NCBI GenBank assembly: GCA_017551725.1
Contig: JAFZKY010000030.1
Span: forward strand, 1 to 64,000
DNA from: Bacteroidales bacterium
GTDB lineage: Bacteria; Bacteroidota; Bacteroidia; Bacteroidales; WCHB1-69
DNA: 64,000 bases
Reading direction: 5' to 3'
Under the pieces are notes generated by a model. The model was not told the DNA's origin. It worked only from the letters and a program-made list of their open reading frames with translations, and ran no database searches. The stretch's first letter is position 1. Each line of letters opens with the position of its first letter. Below are positions 61,559 through 64,000 of this stretch, in pieces. A program made the position numbers and the translations under genes.

Positions 61559-62235
61559 TGAACAGGACCGACAAGGAGATACGATGCTATTTTAAGAACA
61601 TTTTTGGCTTCCATATCCGCCATCTGGACCCGTATCGCATTGCCCTGACACACAAGTCGGCATCGGTGCGTGATTCGGTGTGCGGCAAACTCAACAACGA
61701 GCGCCTCGAATATCTCGGCGACGCCATTCTGGGCTCTGTGGTGGCTGATTTTCTCTATCACAAATATCCGTTGGAGGCGGAGGGCGTGCTCACGCGGATG
61801 CGCTCCAAGCTGGTCAACCGTGCGCGGCTGAACACGCTGTCGAGGAAACTCGGCCTCCACGATCTGCTCAACACCTGTGGATGCGACAATTCCGTCTCCG
61901 CCGACGGCAATGCCTTCGAGGCGGTGGTGGGCGCCATCTATCTGGACCAGGGCTTTCGCAAGACCTATAAGATCATTGTCAACAACATCTTCTGCACCCA
62001 TCTCGACATTGACCAGATTTTCAAGGATGATGATGATTACAAGAGCCGGATTCTGATCTGGGCGCAGCATAATCGTCATAAAATCCAGTTCGAGACCGTT
62101 TCGCAGGGCAGTGACCGCAACGCACCGTACAAGGTCGTGTTGAAAATGGATGGAGAGGTGTGTGCCGAGGGATTGGGCCGTTCGGTGAAGATGGCCGAGC
62201 AGGCCGCCTCGGAGAAAGCACTTTCCTTGTTGTGA
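61558..62235 (+). CDS. rnc: Ribonuclease III
   Basis: Cleaves double-stranded RNA, processing rRNA and some mRNAs. 225 residues. The RNase III signature NERLEYLGDAILG (47-59) carries catalytic acidic residues, with a second set in NAFEAVVGAIYLDQG (~122-136). A dsRNA-binding domain occupies ~155-225 (VKMAEQAASEKAL). The ATG overlaps the fabF stop, as in the acpP-fabF-rnc order seen in other bacteria. Confidence 0.96.
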   Translation: MNRTDKEIRCYFKNIFGFHIRHLDPYRIALTHKSASVRDSVCGKLNNERLEYLGDAILGSVVADFLYHKYPLEAEGVLTRMRSKLVNRARLNTLSRKLGLHDLLNTCGCDNSVSADGNAFEAVVGAIYLDQGFRKTYKIIVNNIFCTHLDIDQIFKDDDDYKSRILIWAQHNRHKIQFETVSQGSDRNAPYKVVLKMDGEVCAEGLGRSVKMAEQAASEKALSLL

Positions 62236-62274
62236 AAAAATAATCCATCTGGATATTCGTATTTATTATATTTG

Positions 62275-62282
62275 TATTTTTG
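62275..62282 (+). promoter_or_regulatory. -7 box upstream of the T9SS thioredoxin-fold gene
   Basis: TATTTTTG, 36 bases before the ATG at 62319. Confidence 0.6.
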
Positions 62283-62318
62283 CAGCAGAAATTTAATCAT
62301 TCATCAAAATCATAAGAT

Positions 62319-63983
62319 ATGAAAAAGATTTACCTTTTAGCATTGTTTTGCTTGACCGGCTTGTTGGCCGTCGCCCAAAGCGTGTTGACCGATGCCTCAT
62401 ACGCCACCGATTTCACGCTTTATGAAATTGACAAAACATCAGGTCAGATTTTGTCAAACAATCCTTATACGCTTTACCAATATACCGATTCGGGTAAAAC
62501 GGTCTATTTGGATTTCTTTGCAACATGGTGCGGTCCATGTTGGTCGTACCATACTTCAGGTGCTTTTGAAGATCTTTATGCTGCCCATGGCCCGAGTGGA
62601 ACCAATGATATCATGACGATGGGCATTGAGGGCGATGACGGCAACTATGCTGCTTTGAGTGGTACGGGTGCGGATGCAGGTGGATACGCCTCACAGGGCA
62701 ATTGGCTTAATGGGGTTGAATATCCGATTTTCCCCACCAAAATGAGTCCGAATACAGCTGCGTCGGTAAGTGCTTACAATATCACCTATTTCCCTACGGT
62801 GTATATGGTATGCCCCACGCGCATTGTGTATGAGATCGGTCAACGGACAGCGGAAGTGTTGTACAATGCGAAAGCATACTTCTGTCCTCAATATGATGAG
62901 TCTGTGGCGGTTAATGGCGCATTGGCACAGTTTAGTGTTTATAATGAAATAGGCGGCATCAATGACGCGTATCTTTGTACGGCAACTGCGACACCCAAGG
63001 TTGTGCTTCATAATGTGGGTCAGAATGACATCACCTCCGCTGAGTTCACCATCACGTTTGACGGTCAGACCAGCACCTACAACTGGACGGGCAATTTGAG
63101 CCGATATCAGAATGTTAAAGTGTCTATGCCGCAGATAACGACATCCACACATGGAAGCCATACTTATACGGTAGAGCTGACCAAGACGAACGGTATGGCG
63201 GAGTCGGATGCAACAAACAATACGCGGTCATTTACTTTCAATGTCTCTGCAGATGTTCAGACAGGGGATTTGGACGAGGATTTCGCTTCAGGTATAGAAT
63301 TCCCGTGGTTTAATCCGGATGGGGATTTGTCTGTATATCAAGGTGCAGTGTATTATTACACGCCCAATTATTCCTCAGGAGAAGTGGCAGCGCTCTATGC
63401 TCCTATCGTGGATGTTTCCGGTTTGGCACATCCGGTGTTGAAATTCGATCTGGCCCACAAGCAAAGAACTTCGACCAAGAAAGACAAACTGCAGGTCCAG
63501 GTGTCCGGCAATTGTGGTTCGTCATGGACCACGTTGTACAATGTGACGGATCCGGATCTGGCCACAGTGTCCGGCTATGCGAGTTCGCAGGCGTATGTGC
63601 CTTCCGCATCTCATTGGCGTACGGAGGTGGTGGACCTCTCAAATGTTTCCAATCCGGGACAGGTGGCGTTGAGATTCCGTTTTGTCAGCGGAAACGGCAA
63701 CCTTATCTGGGTTGACAATGTCCGCATCGTGGACGGTACGGATGTGGAGGAACATGACGCCCGGTCTATCTCGCTTTTCCCCAACCCCACATCGGATGTC
63801 CTGAATGTGAACACGTCTGATGCAATCAGCGAAATTCTGGTCTATAATATTGAGGGTCAGCTGGTGCGCGTTCTGAAGGGCGACAACCACATTGTCTCCC
63901 TCACAGGTCTCGCCAACGGAATCTATACCCTGAAGATAATGACCGAAAAGGGTATGACCATCCAAAAGGTGGTGAAACAATAA
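62319..63983 (+). CDS. T9SS-exported protein with thioredoxin-like domain
   Basis: 554 residues. Signal peptide (1-19, LLAVAQ). A thioredoxin-like domain with FFATWCGPCWSY (~67-78) spans ~30-195. A CARDB-like beta domain follows (~215-310), then a jelly-roll choice-of-anchor-type domain (~325-470), and a T9SS type A sorting domain from SLFPNPTSDVLNV (~482) to the end. So a secreted or surface-attached redox-like protein. It shares its sorting-domain type with the C25 protease at 16616. The thioredoxin active site is intact, which is notable for a surface protein. Confidence 0.9.
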   Translation: MKKIYLLALFCLTGLLAVAQSVLTDASYATDFTLYEIDKTSGQILSNNPYTLYQYTDSGKTVYLDFFATWCGPCWSYHTSGAFEDLYAAHGPSGTNDIMTMGIEGDDGNYAALSGTGADAGGYASQGNWLNGVEYPIFPTKMSPNTAASVSAYNITYFPTVYMVCPTRIVYEIGQRTAEVLYNAKAYFCPQYDESVAVNGALAQFSVYNEIGGINDAYLCTATATPKVVLHNVGQNDITSAEFTITFDGQTSTYNWTGNLSRYQNVKVSMPQITTSTHGSHTYTVELTKTNGMAESDATNNTRSFTFNVSADVQTGDLDEDFASGIEFPWFNPDGDLSVYQGAVYYYTPNYSSGEVAALYAPIVDVSGLAHPVLKFDLAHKQRTSTKKDKLQVQVSGNCGSSWTTLYNVTDPDLATVSGYASSQAYVPSASHWRTEVVDLSNVSNPGQVALRFRFVSGNGNLIWVDNVRIVDGTDVEEHDARSISLFPNPTSDVLNVNTSDAISEILVYNIEGQLVRVLKGDNHIVSLTGLANGIYTLKIMTEKGMTIQKVVKQ

Positions 63984-64000
63984 CAATCTGATTAAACATA

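Overview
The window looks like a chromosomal segment of a Bacteroidales-type member of Bacteroidota. The reasons are many TAnnTTTG (-7) promoter boxes upstream of genes, two proteins with type IX secretion (T9SS) C-terminal sorting domains, a gingipain-like C25 protease, an Omp28-type lipoprotein, several TlpA-like thioredoxin proteins, a BT_3928-family protein, and DUF6029, DUF2156 and DUF1599 proteins. Most of the segment is moderately GC-rich housekeeping and envelope DNA. I could not assign a species.

Layout. 1-1777: 3' part of clpB. 1786-16427: a long run of minus-strand genes with small gaps (tsaC, coaD, two thioredoxin-fold proteins, a DUF6029 barrel, an Omp28-like lipoprotein, a D-2-hydroxyacid dehydrogenase, an AtoE-type transporter, a C69 dipeptidase, sodB, a DUF2156-GNAT protein with an in-frame stop near its start, maf, and a large membrane-anchored unknown). 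16616-26754: plus-strand genes (T9SS C25 protease, DUF1599, BT_3928 family, prmC, rnfB, rnfC, YfcC-type transporter). 26755-36611: mixed accessory genes and repeats (DUF1294, beta-carbonic anhydrase, AAA_14/DUF4143 ATPase, Sel1 protein, nitroreductase, cupin, truncated YdeI-like protein, dicarboxylate symporter, EamA transporter, Bcp peroxiredoxin).

36718-48151 is the most interesting region and looks like a defence island. A promoter and a leader with a long imperfect stem-loop precede a fused PLD-nuclease/SNF2 helicase and an Eco57I-like DNA methyltransferase. The methyltransferase has an AT-rich, probably exchanged target-recognition segment and a 14-bp tandem repeat within its coding sequence. 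A small one-TM protein follows, then a 1342-residue STAND/NACHT-like ATPase with a C-terminal PD-(D/E)XK nuclease signature. The island stops flush against a tRNA-Phe gene with a damaged acceptor 5' end, whose terminator hairpin lies inside the last codons of the STAND gene. No integrase was seen.

48152-64000 returns to ordinary DNA: a small unknown, a four-helix-bundle suffix protein, a GNAT protein, a 1978-residue alpha-2-macroglobulin with a CxEQ thioester motif, a TPR-like protein, a thioredoxin lipoprotein, murD, a Thr-Tyr-Gly tRNA cluster, acpP-fabF-rnc, and a T9SS thioredoxin-fold protein. Several intergenic regions carry short palindromic repeats around CCCC...GGGG cores.
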